64,000 nucleotides of DNA from UBA8106 sp964569695 (GTDB lineage Bacteria; Acidobacteriota; Vicinamibacteria; Vicinamibacterales; UBA823): the NCBI GenBank assembly GCA_964569695.1, contig CAZMUA010000001.1, positions 62,001-126,000 on the forward strand. Reading direction: 5' to 3'. How positions within the stretch are numbered: position 1 is the first letter of the stretch; each line of letters starts with the position of its first letter. Shown piece after piece: positions 42,693-51,839 of the stretch. The position numbers were made by a program, and so were the translations under genes. A model generated the notes under the pieces. That model saw nothing but the letters and a program-made list of their open reading frames with translations. It ran no database searches and was not told where the DNA came from.

Positions 42693-44329
42693 TCCGGATG
42701 ATCTTTCGACAAAGAAGGAGGGGCCTGTGTGATTGGTCGACTGAAGGCGTGTACGAACCAATCTCGGAAGACGTCCATCCGTCGCGGGGAGTGATCGGGA
42801 TGAGGCAATGCGCCCGGGGCAAAACCCCACGCGACAAACGGTGCAACCAAGTCCGGGTCACCGCTGATCACATGCACGGGAACGGCTCGACTGGCATGGT
42901 CATCGGTGATTAGGGGTGCGGGCTGATGATCGCCCAAGACAATCACTAACGTTCGATCATCGACATAGCGTTCAGCGTACCCGATCATTGCATTCAAGGC
43001 ATAGTCGACCGATTGGGCATAAGCTTCTTGGATGCGGGTCCGGTCCCGCCAAAGATCCTCGGGCCGCTCCCCGGCGTGTTCCCACGGTTCAAACACTGAA
43101 CCATCCCCAATGCTGTCCCAGTCCTCAAGCACTGGAAGAATCGGGGTCCACGGCGCGTGACTACTAATCAGACTCAGTTCGGCGAAGATGGGTGATGTGT
43201 GCGACGCAGCGTCGGTGGTTTGGGTGGTTCGCACGGTGTGTTCGAAGAACGACCAGACAAACTGGTCTGGCATGGTGACCCAATTTAACGGTGGTCCGGC
43301 GTAGGCAATATTGCGCTTAGTCAGGACCTGATCGTACCCAAGCCGTGCACCTTCAGGCCAAACGCGGCTGATGCCCGGCATGACTGCAACGGTCCGGTGG
43401 CCCGCACGGTGAAAATCGTCAATCAATGTTTCGCGCTCACTCGCCAGTAAGAGGTCATAGCGCAGTTGGTTGTCCAACCAGGTTCCACTGAGCAAGGAGC
43501 CGTGGGCAAGCCACGATTGTCCGCCCTGAATCGGCGCAACGAACAGCCCGGTCGCCACATGCAAGTTGGCTTTGGTCATGCGGCTCGCGAATTCGTGCAG
43601 TCGTGGTCGAATAACCGGTGCATACCGCGGATCGTCCAGGGTAGACACACCATACGATTCAATAAAGGCTAGCAACACGTCGCGATCGTGCAGTGATCCC
43701 AACAGATTTGGCACGTCCGCGTAGGTTGTAGGTGCGGCGGTTAGTTCAGTCGCAAAGCGTTCCCGTTCATTCATCATCCGCATGAAGTGGCGGACCTGGT
43801 CGGTCACCGTTTGTACGGCGGGTAACGCCATCCGTCGTGTGAGCTCGGGGACCTGGCCTCCAAGCAGGCCGACGCACAGCACCGTCAACGTCGTCCAGCC
43901 GAGCACCCGGGTCATCCACCTCTTCGGGTTTCTCGGACACAGCAGTCGTGCCAGCCCCCAGACGCCGCAGAGGACCGCCAGACATCCCCCCACCATGCTG
44001 CCGGTGGCGGCAGCGACCCCAATGATGCCCGTCAGGAGGTGATGGACAGACCGTAACAACACCAGATCAAGATAGAGATTGAGCGGACGTGCCTGGCTGA
44101 GTTGGATTACGGCATCCCAGAAGCCAACGGCGCTCAAAATCACTACCACGACTGCACTTGTGCGGGCCACACCGGTGTGCCAGCGCGACCTGGGTAGGAG
44201 CGCACACAACCCGACGATTAGGCAGGCTTCGAGGGCGATCCACAGTGAGAGGTGGTGGCCACCGAGTAGCCAACGTGGTGTCAGTAGCAGTACATTGATA
44301 AACAGAAGGGCACTGATCAGACTCAGCAT
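42689..44329 (-). CDS. Membrane sulfatase-fold protein (LTA-synthase/OpgB-like)
   Basis: A 546-residue protein with about four transmembrane helices (1-165) and a periplasmic alkaline-phosphatase/sulfatase-fold domain. The domain has LLAFIESYGVSTLDDP near the nucleophile and VIVLGDHQPAPLI near the C-terminal metal site. Such architecture is shared by lipoteichoic-acid synthases and by OpgB, which moves phosphoglycerol from phosphatidylglycerol to periplasmic glucans. It diverges from opgG with 48 bp between starts and is coupled to the FkbM gene. Phosphoglycerol or related transfer to the OpgGH glucan is a reasonable guess; true sulfatase activity is less likely because no CxPxR motif is present. 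Confidence 0.82.
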   Translation of the reverse strand: MLSLISALLFINVLLLTPRWLLGGHHLSLWIALEACLIVGLCALLPRSRWHTGVARTSAVVVVILSAVGFWDAVIQLSQARPLNLYLDLVLLRSVHHLLTGIIGVAAATGSMVGGCLAVLCGVWGLARLLCPRNPKRWMTRVLGWTTLTVLCVGLLGGQVPELTRRMALPAVQTVTDQVRHFMRMMNERERFATELTAAPTTYADVPNLLGSLHDRDVLLAFIESYGVSTLDDPRYAPVIRPRLHEFASRMTKANLHVATGLFVAPIQGGQSWLAHGSLLSGTWLDNQLRYDLLLASERETLIDDFHRAGHRTVAVMPGISRVWPEGARLGYDQVLTKRNIAYAGPPLNWVTMPDQFVWSFFEHTVRTTQTTDAASHTSPIFAELSLISSHAPWTPILPVLEDWDSIGDGSVFEPWEHAGERPEDLWRDRTRIQEAYAQSVDYALNAMIGYAERYVDDRTLVIVLGDHQPAPLITDDHASRAVPVHVISGDPDLVAPFVAWGFAPGALPHPDHSPRRMDVFRDWFVHAFSRPITQAPPSLSKDHPE

Positions 44330-44377
44330 GGTTCCTGGCCCTATTGGTGACCCGAGTTTCTGGAGTGCGTAAACACA

Positions 44378-46012
44378 ATGACGCGTTGTTGCCGCATGCT
44401 CGTCCCGTTGCTAATGTTGACCGCTGCCTGCACGGAGCCCTCCACACTATCGCAGTCGGGCCAAGAGACCAACCACGCAGAGGTTTCCGGGTTGGCGGTT
44501 GCCCCTCCTGATCTGACAACGGCCGTGGACCCCAAACAGGCCCTCTTCACTTACGTTGACGCGCGCGCCCAGGCCTTGGCAAGTCAAGAGTATGCATCGC
44601 CGCCAGAGATCATTCCGGCCGCGCTGACCGCGCTGACCTATGAGCAATATCGTGCGATCCAATTCCGCCAAGAAATGTCCCTCTGGCACGACGAACACCG
44701 CTTCACCGTACAGGCGCTACACCCAGGCTTTCTCTACACTCAACCAGTGAAAATCCACATCGTGCACGACACCGAGGTTGAACGTCTGCCCTTCACCAAG
44801 GCACGCTACCGCTATGTAGGTCCGGCTGCTCCGGTTGCTGATCAGATTACAGGCGATATTGGTCATGCGGGCTTTCGGATCTATTACCGGCGGGGTGGAG
44901 CAGAACATCCGGAAGAGATCGTGGTGTTTTTGGGTGCGTCATACTTTCGACTGGTCGGACACGAGCAAGTACATGGGTTATCGGCACGCGGGCTCGCGAT
45001 TGATACGGGACTGGAGAGCGGCGAAGAGTTTCCGTCCTTTCGCGCATTCTGGTTGATCCAGCCAAAACCCGAGGCTACACGGTTGACGTTCCTGGCCTTG
45101 TTGGACAGTCCGTCGGTAACCGGCGCTTATCGGTTTGAACTGGATCCGGCGCGACACACGACGCTCACCGTCGACGCACATCTGTATGCTCGGCAGGATG
45201 TGACGAAACTCGGCGTGGCACCGATGAGTAGCATGTTCTTGTACGGCCCGAATCGCCTGCCGGCCTTCGACGATTTTCGCCCGCAGGTCCATGACTCGGA
45301 TGGTGTATCCATGCACACGGCTCGCAACGAATGGATCTGGCGTCCACTCAATAATGGACCTGGTCTGCGCATTACCTCGCTCCGCGATGATACGCCGCAA
45401 GGGTTCGGGCTGGTCCAACGCGAGCGGCAGTTTGCGAATTACCTAGATCTGGAAGCCCGTTATCATCAGCGTCCCAGTTACTGGGTTGAGGTTGGAGAGG
45501 GTGATTGGGGTCTGGGCGGAGTGGAGTTGCTCGTGATTCCGACCAACTCGGAGTTCAATGACAACATTGCGACCTACTGGGTTCCCGACGCGCCGTTCAA
45601 CGCGGGGGATCTGCGACAGTATCAGTACCGCCTACGAACGTTTGACAGTACTCTGGAAACCCAGACGCTTGCGCACGTCGTCCGAACGCGTATCGGCTGG
45701 GATGCATTACCGGATCAACATGATCCACCCCCCCGCAGTCAGCGTCGGTTCGTTGTGGATTTCACTGGCAAGATCATGCCGGGACTGAAGCCAGCTCCGA
45801 CGAGTGCGGTTCAGGCGGTGCTGGAGTCTTCGACGGGACAGACGACCGATCCGATTGTGCAGCGACTTCCCGATGGTCAGAGTTGGCGTGTGTCGTTCGT
45901 GCTCAGCCCAGCCGGAGATCAACCGGCGGACATACGGTTGTACTTAACGGAAGCCGACCGCCGTGTGAGTGAAACCTGGAACTATGTCTGGTACCCCGAC
46001 CACATCAACTAA
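44378..46012 (+). CDS. opgG: Periplasmic glucan biosynthesis protein OpgG/OpgD
   Basis: Periplasmic protein needed for the structure of osmoregulated periplasmic glucans. After a lipoprotein signal (LTAAC, Cys18) the mature part shows family segments such as LTYEQYRAIQFRQEMSLW, FRIYYRRGGAEHPEEIVVFLGASYFR and a beta-sandwich C-terminal half. Length 544 is close to E. coli OpgG (511). Being a lipoprotein is unusual, as E. coli OpgG is soluble. It overlaps opgH by about 29-44 bp depending on the opgH start, so the pair is coupled. Confidence 0.93.
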   Translation: MTRCCRMLVPLLMLTAACTEPSTLSQSGQETNHAEVSGLAVAPPDLTTAVDPKQALFTYVDARAQALASQEYASPPEIIPAALTALTYEQYRAIQFRQEMSLWHDEHRFTVQALHPGFLYTQPVKIHIVHDTEVERLPFTKARYRYVGPAAPVADQITGDIGHAGFRIYYRRGGAEHPEEIVVFLGASYFRLVGHEQVHGLSARGLAIDTGLESGEEFPSFRAFWLIQPKPEATRLTFLALLDSPSVTGAYRFELDPARHTTLTVDAHLYARQDVTKLGVAPMSSMFLYGPNRLPAFDDFRPQVHDSDGVSMHTARNEWIWRPLNNGPGLRITSLRDDTPQGFGLVQRERQFANYLDLEARYHQRPSYWVEVGEGDWGLGGVELLVIPTNSEFNDNIATYWVPDAPFNAGDLRQYQYRLRTFDSTLETQTLAHVVRTRIGWDALPDQHDPPPRSQRRFVVDFTGKIMPGLKPAPTSAVQAVLESSTGQTTDPIVQRLPDGQSWRVSFVLSPAGDQPADIRLYLTEADRRVSETWNYVWYPDHIN

Positions 46013-47765
46013 CCTACCTGCGGCTGCCGTACGGATTCCATTGCTACGACTGCGACGATGGCTGTTTATAAGCTTGGTCGTAGTGACGGTGCTTAGTGGG
46101 CTTGGGGGCATGTTCGACATCATGCTGGGCAGTGGCTTCACTGTTTTGGAGGGCGTGATCCTGGTCCTGTTTGCTCTGACCTTCGGTTGGATTGCGATCG
46201 CGTTCTGGAATGCCATCATCGGATGGGTGCTGTGTCTATTCAAGCGCGATCCCCTCTCGCTGGCGCGCGTATCTCGTACCGGGTTACCGGACACACCGCT
46301 CACCAGTACCACGGCACTGGTGATGCCGATCAATCACGAGGATCCCGAACAGGTGATGGCTGGTATCGCAATCATGGTGCAGTCGGTGAATCGTACCGGC
46401 CACGGTGCACAGTTCGATCTCTTTCTCTTGAGTGATACACGTGACCCGGGCATCGTCCGCCAGGAAGAAACCGCGTGGGCAGCCTTGCGCCAATCCATCT
46501 CTGGCCCAGTGACGCTTACTTATCGTCGCCGGCCTGTGAACCATGGTCGCAAGGCTGGCAACATCGCCGACTTTTGTCGTGAGTGGGGTGCCCATTACGA
46601 CTATATGGTGGTGTTGGATGCCGACAGCATCATGACCGGACCGACGCTCGTCGCGTTGGTGCGGCAAATGGAAGCGAACCCGCAGGCGGGTCTGGTGCAA
46701 ACCGTCCCGATTCCCGCGCGCCGACGCACGCTGTTCGGACGGTTTATCCAGTTTGCTGCGAGTCTCTACTCTCCCATGCTGGCCGCGGGCCAAAGTTTCT
46801 GGCAGGGCGACGCCGCAAATTACTGGGGGCATAATGCCATCGTCCGCGTGCAGGCGTTTACCGACTGCTGCCGGTTACCCGTGTTGTCGGGTGTGCCGCC
46901 GTTTGGTGGCCCCATTCTCAGTCACGACTTTGTTGAGGCGGCCCTTCTGCGTCAAGGCGGCTGGCACGTGTACCTGGCGCCGGCGCTGGGTGGCAGCTAC
47001 GAAGACGTCCCGAGTAATCTGGTCGAATATGTCAAGCGTGACCGACGGTGGACGCAAGGCAGTCTGCAGCATCTCCGATTGCTGCCGCGCCGCGGTCTGC
47101 ACATGGTCAGTCGCTGTCACTTTGTGCAGGGAGCAATGGGGTATGTGTCTTCGCTCCTCTGGTTACTGATGTTGCTGGCGAGTACGGCTTACGTGCTTCT
47201 ACCGACACTGGCAGCTGGACCAGTCATAGATGTGAGCGCATGGTCGCCGTGGTTGATCATTTGGCGGCCGAATCAGTGGCTGTCGTTGTTGGCCGTCACA
47301 CTCGTCCTTTTGTTTATGCCGAAACTGTTAGCGCTCAGCCTCGCACTGGTTCGTCAATCCGCTGCCTATGGAGGACCGGTGCGTTTGGTCTGCAGTGCAC
47401 TGTTGGAGATGGTGTTTGCTGTGGTCCTGGCGCCGGTGATGATGCTGTATCACACACGCGGAGTGCTCAGTGTGTTAACCGGACACACGATTACCTGGGA
47501 CCCGCAGGTACGTGACGACCAGACGCTCGGCTGGAGACGTGCGTGGACGAGGACGTGGGGGATTACACTCATCGGGCTGGTGTGGGCGAGTGCGACGGGG
47601 TATTCGAGTCCGGTCTTTTTTGTGTGGCTCATGCCGATCTTTATCGGTCTGCTGTGTGCTGTTCCCCTCACGCACTGGTCCAGCAGTCAGGCGTTGGGTG
47701 ACTGGACGCGTCGTTGGGGACTGTTGGCTGTGCCGTCCGAGACCGAGTCTAGCCGTGAACGTTAG
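45984..47765 (+). CDS. opgH: Glucan beta-glucosyltransferase OpgH
   Basis: Inner-membrane processive GT2 enzyme that polymerises periplasmic glucan from UDP-glucose. It has an N-terminal membrane segment, the catalytic region with VLDADSIMTG, GPILSHDFVEAALLRQGG and YVKRDRRWTQGSLQHL (the R-x2-RW type acceptor motif), then four to five C-terminal helices. At 593 residues it is shorter than E. coli OpgH (847), lacking the long cytoplasmic ends. I start at the ATG at 45984; a GTG five codons earlier is also possible. galU elsewhere in the window can supply UDP-glucose. Confidence 0.92.
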   Translation: MSGTPTTSTNLPAAAVRIPLLRLRRWLFISLVVVTVLSGLGGMFDIMLGSGFTVLEGVILVLFALTFGWIAIAFWNAIIGWVLCLFKRDPLSLARVSRTGLPDTPLTSTTALVMPINHEDPEQVMAGIAIMVQSVNRTGHGAQFDLFLLSDTRDPGIVRQEETAWAALRQSISGPVTLTYRRRPVNHGRKAGNIADFCREWGAHYDYMVVLDADSIMTGPTLVALVRQMEANPQAGLVQTVPIPARRRTLFGRFIQFAASLYSPMLAAGQSFWQGDAANYWGHNAIVRVQAFTDCCRLPVLSGVPPFGGPILSHDFVEAALLRQGGWHVYLAPALGGSYEDVPSNLVEYVKRDRRWTQGSLQHLRLLPRRGLHMVSRCHFVQGAMGYVSSLLWLLMLLASTAYVLLPTLAAGPVIDVSAWSPWLIIWRPNQWLSLLAVTLVLLFMPKLLALSLALVRQSAAYGGPVRLVCSALLEMVFAVVLAPVMMLYHTRGVLSVLTGHTITWDPQVRDDQTLGWRRAWTRTWGITLIGLVWASATGYSSPVFFVWLMPIFIGLLCAVPLTHWSSSQALGDWTRRWGLLAVPSETESSRER

Positions 47766-48727
47766 GGCGAGTTTTTCCGCAGCATGATCCAGTGCACGCA
47801 TTTCTGCTGGTCGTCATAAATTCGCTCGCAGTCGTCACAACGCACGCACTCAGCAACGGAGATGCGGGGTCCATCAATTGCTCCCCATTCACATGCGTGT
47901 TCACAAATCTTGCAGGTGTTGCATTCGCGCCAGCGTTTAATGCGAAAGACCGTTAACTGGGACAAAATGCCGAGTGCGGCCCCCACTGAACAGAAGTATC
48001 GACAGTAAAGGTTGCGGACAAACACGGTGGCAAGTAACAGGAGCGTTAACAGCGTCCACATCACCGTGGTGCCGTTCAACGTGAACATCCAGAACGGTTC
48101 CACATACCGATAGATGAGAAAGTCACCGCTTGTAAAGTAGTACACCAACACGGCGACGAGAATGACGTACTTCAAATAGATCGCACGCCGATCGAACCAG
48201 GCTGGCGGTTCGATGCGCCACCGCGGGGGCACAATACGATCCAGCAATTGTGTGAGCGCGCCAAAGGCGCATAGCCGCCCGCAATACAGCCGTCCCCACA
48301 GAATGGTTGAGACAACGGTAAACCCGATCAACAGATACCACGGCACGCCATGCCGGAAGGTCGGAAGGTTACCCTCGAGAATCGCAAAAATATTAACGAT
48401 CGATACCAGGCTTGATTTGGCAAACCCGAGATACCCGATGACGAGGACAAAGACCCCATACTTGAGCCACACCTGTTGTGTAACGAAACTAACGAGCGCA
48501 ATTCCCAGCACGAGGACAAGCCCTCCAATGTCGATGAGCTCGTCGGTGGTCATCGACGTGACGGAGTCTTGCGCTTCGTCTTCTTCCATCAAGGCGGTCA
48601 GTTCGTCTAACGACAGGGTCGCCGGTTGATCTCCTGGTCCTGATTGCGCCAACACATCTGGTGACAGAGCACCAGCACCAAGGACGATGAGCCAGACGAG
48701 TGAGATGAGCACACGACTAACAGTCAT
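47762..48727 (-). CDS. NapH/NosR-type membrane ferredoxin protein
   Basis: A 321-residue protein with a signal sequence, about five to six transmembrane helices and cysteine motifs typical of NapH/NosR/CcoG membranes proteins: YCGRLCAFGAL and YCRYFCSVGAA on helices, then two 4Fe-4S motifs CNTCKICEHAC and CVRCDDC with a final Cys before VHW. The usual CP dipeptide of the family is CA or CS here. It should pass electrons through the membrane, probably to or from the flavoprotein encoded four bases away (overlap). Its 3' end overlaps opgH tail to tail by four bases. Confidence 0.86.
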   Translation of the reverse strand: MTVSRVLISLVWLIVLGAGALSPDVLAQSGPGDQPATLSLDELTALMEEDEAQDSVTSMTTDELIDIGGLVLVLGIALVSFVTQQVWLKYGVFVLVIGYLGFAKSSLVSIVNIFAILEGNLPTFRHGVPWYLLIGFTVVSTILWGRLYCGRLCAFGALTQLLDRIVPPRWRIEPPAWFDRRAIYLKYVILVAVLVYYFTSGDFLIYRYVEPFWMFTLNGTTVMWTLLTLLLLATVFVRNLYCRYFCSVGAALGILSQLTVFRIKRWRECNTCKICEHACEWGAIDGPRISVAECVRCDDCERIYDDQQKCVHWIMLRKNSP

Positions 48728-49296
48728 GGCGACGGCTCGGTCTGACGGCTCTGCAGGTAGGCGCGCATCATCCGACGGGACCCGCGCCGGACGGCATCGG
48801 TTGCCGCACGGACCGTAATAGTCGCTCCTGACACGGTGTCGATATCGGTGCCGACGTGAAACATTTGGCGGACATGTTTTCCAATAAACTGGCGCTGGAA
48901 GACTGGTTGTTCGATGGACCGGGACCCGTACGGTTCTTGATGGTCAATCACAGTGACCCCGCGCAACGATCCGGTCAAATCCAGACCAACCATCATATTG
49001 ATCGGTCCAGAATAGCCTGTCACTCTGGCGCCGACCTCTTCACTAAAAAACGCAAGTCCCACGAGCACGGTCCCGTCCGAGGGGTGTTCCTGATAGGCAA
49101 GAAAATATGGGTAAACGCCGGTCTCATGAGTAAAGGTGTCCGCGTCTGGGAGTACCTTGTGCAGATCCGTCAAATGGGGTGCCACATCCTGCCTGACGGT
49201 CTGTCCGCCGAGTAGGGCTTCTGCGTGGAACAGTAAGCCGCACGCGGTGATTCCGACGACGATAACGAACACATGTTTTACGATAGGGTAGCTCAT
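48724..49296 (-). CDS. FMN-binding (flavinylated) membrane-anchored protein
   Basis: A 190-residue protein with an N-terminal membrane anchor and a C-terminal FMN_bind domain. DTVSGATITVRAATDAV matches the motif in which ApbE attaches FMN covalently to the threonine (SGAT). The start at 49296 is chosen because a longer frame runs antisense into the Gfo/Idh gene. It overlaps the NapH-like gene by four bases. The pair resembles a split NosR, with a periplasmic flavin and a membrane iron-sulfur relay. No apbE gene is in the window. Confidence 0.87.
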   Translation of the reverse strand: MSYPIVKHVFVIVVGITACGLLFHAEALLGGQTVRQDVAPHLTDLHKVLPDADTFTHETGVYPYFLAYQEHPSDGTVLVGLAFFSEEVGARVTGYSGPINMMVGLDLTGSLRGVTVIDHQEPYGSRSIEQPVFQRQFIGKHVRQMFHVGTDIDTVSGATITVRAATDAVRRGSRRMMRAYLQSRQTEPSP

Positions 49297-49387
49297 ACAG
49301 TCCGAAGGACCTTCCCCGCACGCGACCGTGCGTGGATTCAGTCTGTGGGGATTGTATGCCAAGACTTGTGACGAACGAAAAGGCGAC

Positions 49388-50383
49388 ATGACAAGAATTC
49401 GCTGGGGTGTGCTCAGTACGGCCAAGATTGGACTCGCTAAAGTCATCCCGGCCATCCAGGCGGGGACATGTGGCGAGGTTACAGCTATTAGTTCCCGACA
49501 CCTCGCGACCGCGCAGGCCGCCGCGGCAGACCTTGGTCTCCAGAAATTTTATGGATCGTATGATGCGTTACTGGCCGATCCGGAGATTGATGCGGTGTAC
49601 AATCCGCTACCGAATCATCAGCACGTCTCTTGGTCAATCAAGGCGCTCGAAGCCGGCAAACATGTTCTCTGTGAAAAACCGATTGGCATCACTGCCGAAG
49701 ATGGGCAACGGTTGTTAACTGCAACGCGACGCTTTCCGCAGCTCAAGGTGATGGAAGCGTTTATGTATCGGCATCATCCGCAATGGCAACATGCGTACGA
49801 GTTGGTGCACACGGAGGCCATTGGTTCTTTACGGTCCATCCAGACGGTGTTTAGTTATTTCAATAACGACACTGCGGATATTCGGAATCAGGCAGCACTT
49901 GGGGGTGGCGCCTTGCTCGACATTGGCTGTTATCCGGTGTCGCTTTCCCGCTGGCTTTTTGCGGCTGAACCGCAGCGTGTGTTCGGCGTCATTGATCGGG
50001 ACCCGCGGTTTGAGACGGACCGACACACGTCGGCGGTCTTGGAGTTTCCTGCTGGGACTTCAACGTTGCTCTGTTCGACACAGCAAGCGCCGTATCAGCG
50101 GGTCCAGATTCTAGGTGAACGGGGAAGCATCGAGATTGAAATTCCTTTTAACGCACCGCCCGATCGTCCGTGTCGGCTGTGGTGGACTCAGGCGGATGGA
50201 ACCCGAGAGGAGGTTCGCTTCGAGGTGTGTGATCAATACACAATTCAGGCGGAATTGTTCGCCGAAGCGATCTTGCAGGATATAGTGGTACCCACACCGC
50301 TCGAAGACGCCATCCTGAACATGCGGGTCCTCGATGCGATTGTCCGCAGTGCGACCCGTGAGACTTGGGAACAAGTGTCTTGA
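49388..50383 (+). CDS. Gfo/Idh/MocA-family oxidoreductase
   Basis: A 331-residue NAD(P)-dependent sugar or polyol dehydrogenase. The Rossmann start is RIRWGVLSTAKIG, the catalytic lysine motif is CEKPIGI, and GGGALLDIGCYPVSL is the conserved catalytic/substrate segment. The ATG at 49388 is chosen over an extended frame at 49328 because the N-terminus then begins right at the Rossmann fold. No Tat signal is present. Substrate unknown; trans-1,2-dihydrobenzenediol dehydrogenase-like and xylose dehydrogenase enzymes are similar in length. Confidence 0.88.
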   Translation: MTRIRWGVLSTAKIGLAKVIPAIQAGTCGEVTAISSRHLATAQAAAADLGLQKFYGSYDALLADPEIDAVYNPLPNHQHVSWSIKALEAGKHVLCEKPIGITAEDGQRLLTATRRFPQLKVMEAFMYRHHPQWQHAYELVHTEAIGSLRSIQTVFSYFNNDTADIRNQAALGGGALLDIGCYPVSLSRWLFAAEPQRVFGVIDRDPRFETDRHTSAVLEFPAGTSTLLCSTQQAPYQRVQILGERGSIEIEIPFNAPPDRPCRLWWTQADGTREEVRFEVCDQYTIQAELFAEAILQDIVVPTPLEDAILNMRVLDAIVRSATRETWEQVS

Positions 50384-50423
50384 GGCACTGCGTCACTAAT
50401 ACGATCCCTTGGTGGATCACCGA

Positions 50424-51839
50424 ATGACCGACAGACAACAGCCCCAACAACAATTTGATCGCCGCGTCGTCGAAGGGCCGCTTGGCCACTCGGTCTGGCT
50501 TCTCGCCTGGCCGACCATGGTGCAAAACATCATCGGAGGACTGCAGGGCGTTGTTGATCAGGTGCTGGTCGGAAACTACGTCGGCCATATTGGCAATGCG
50601 GCCATCGGCGTTAGCATGCAGATTTTTATCCTGGTGATCGTCTTTGTGGCATCGATCTTTACGGGGATGGCTGTACTCGTGGCCCGCTTTGCTGGTGCGG
50701 GTGACGCTGACAAGGTGAACCGTTCGGTGTACCAGGCTTTCATCGTAGCGATTGGGTTAGCCCTTGGTGTCCTAGCGCCCCTCGGATATTGGACCGCACC
50801 CGCCTTGCTGAACGCCATCAATGCGGCTCCAGATGTACAAGTCGAAGCCCTGCCCTATATCCGCATCATGTTTGTGTTCAGCTTCGGCATGTTGAGCTTC
50901 TTTATGTTTAGTGGGGCGGTGCGTGCCGCGGGTGACGCCAAAACCCCGATGCGGCTCGGCATCTTAATGACCGGCTTGAATGTGATTTTTAGTGTGGTGC
51001 TCATCAGTGGCTTCGGACCTATTCCAGCGTTCGGCACGCGTGGGGCTGCCATGGGCAGTGTGTTGGCCAGCGGGATTACCAGTCTAATCTTCGTCTGGCT
51101 GTTATTTTCTAACCGGCTCGTAATTCGTTTTTCCCGCACGATGGCGTACCGACCAGACTGGCAGATTATTCGGCAACTTTTCCGCTTTGGCTTGCCGGCC
51201 GGATTTCAGGGGATCGTGATGAACCTTGGGGGACTCTTAATGTTGCGCTTTATCGGCGCCCTTCCGTTTAGCGCGCAGGCGCAGGGCGTCTACTCGGTGG
51301 GGTATACCCAGCTATTTTCCCTGATTACCTGGACCTCGCATGGCCTGTTAGGCGCAGCGACCGTCATGGCAGGGCAGAACCTGGGTGCCGGGCGCCCCGA
51401 ACGGGCCGTTCGGTCGACCCACATTACCGCGAGCATCGGGTTGGGGCTCGCTGGACTGGTGGGCACCGCCTTCATCTTCATCCCCGAATCACTGCTGGCA
51501 CTGTTCGGGATGACCGACGGCCCATTGGTTGCTCTGGGACGGGAACTGCTGTGGTACCTTGCCATCTCTGGTTTGTTTGTAACGGTCGCGATGAGTTACA
51601 CCGGGGCCCTTCAGGGGACGGGTGACACACGAGGCCCATTTTATATCTCGATCGTATCGCAACTGATTGTCCCGGTGGGATTGTGTACGGTTCTGCAAGC
51701 CACACGCGGGCTTGAGTCATCCGACATTTGGCTCGCCATCGTACTCGGCCACATGACTCGGTGTCTGTTGAGCATCCTGCGATTCCGCCAGGGGCACTGG
51801 CGCCGCATCGCCGTCGATATCGGGCCGACGCACTCCTGA
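50424..51839 (+). CDS. MATE-family multidrug/metabolite exporter
   Basis: A 471-residue protein with 12 predicted transmembrane helices in two homologous halves, typical of MATE cation-coupled exporters. The repeated MATE segments WPTMVQNIIGGLQGVVDQVL (near residue 30) and FGLPAGFQGIVMNLGGLLML (near 257) are visible. The ATG at 50424 is preferred over TTG and GTG codons a little upstream. The last 41 codons overlap, on the opposite strand, the C-terminus of the PIG-L gene. Substrate unknown. Confidence 0.9.
   Translation: MTDRQQPQQQFDRRVVEGPLGHSVWLLAWPTMVQNIIGGLQGVVDQVLVGNYVGHIGNAAIGVSMQIFILVIVFVASIFTGMAVLVARFAGAGDADKVNRSVYQAFIVAIGLALGVLAPLGYWTAPALLNAINAAPDVQVEALPYIRIMFVFSFGMLSFFMFSGAVRAAGDAKTPMRLGILMTGLNVIFSVVLISGFGPIPAFGTRGAAMGSVLASGITSLIFVWLLFSNRLVIRFSRTMAYRPDWQIIRQLFRFGLPAGFQGIVMNLGGLLMLRFIGALPFSAQAQGVYSVGYTQLFSLITWTSHGLLGAATVMAGQNLGAGRPERAVRSTHITASIGLGLAGLVGTAFIFIPESLLALFGMTDGPLVALGRELLWYLAISGLFVTVAMSYTGALQGTGDTRGPFYISIVSQLIVPVGLCTVLQATRGLESSDIWLAIVLGHMTRCLLSILRFRQGHWRRIAVDIGPTHS

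Noticed and set aside
42693..42830. N-terminal extension of the FkbM frame
   Set aside because: It lies inside the sulfatase-fold gene; the ATGA overlap at 42689-42692 gives a normal coupled start.
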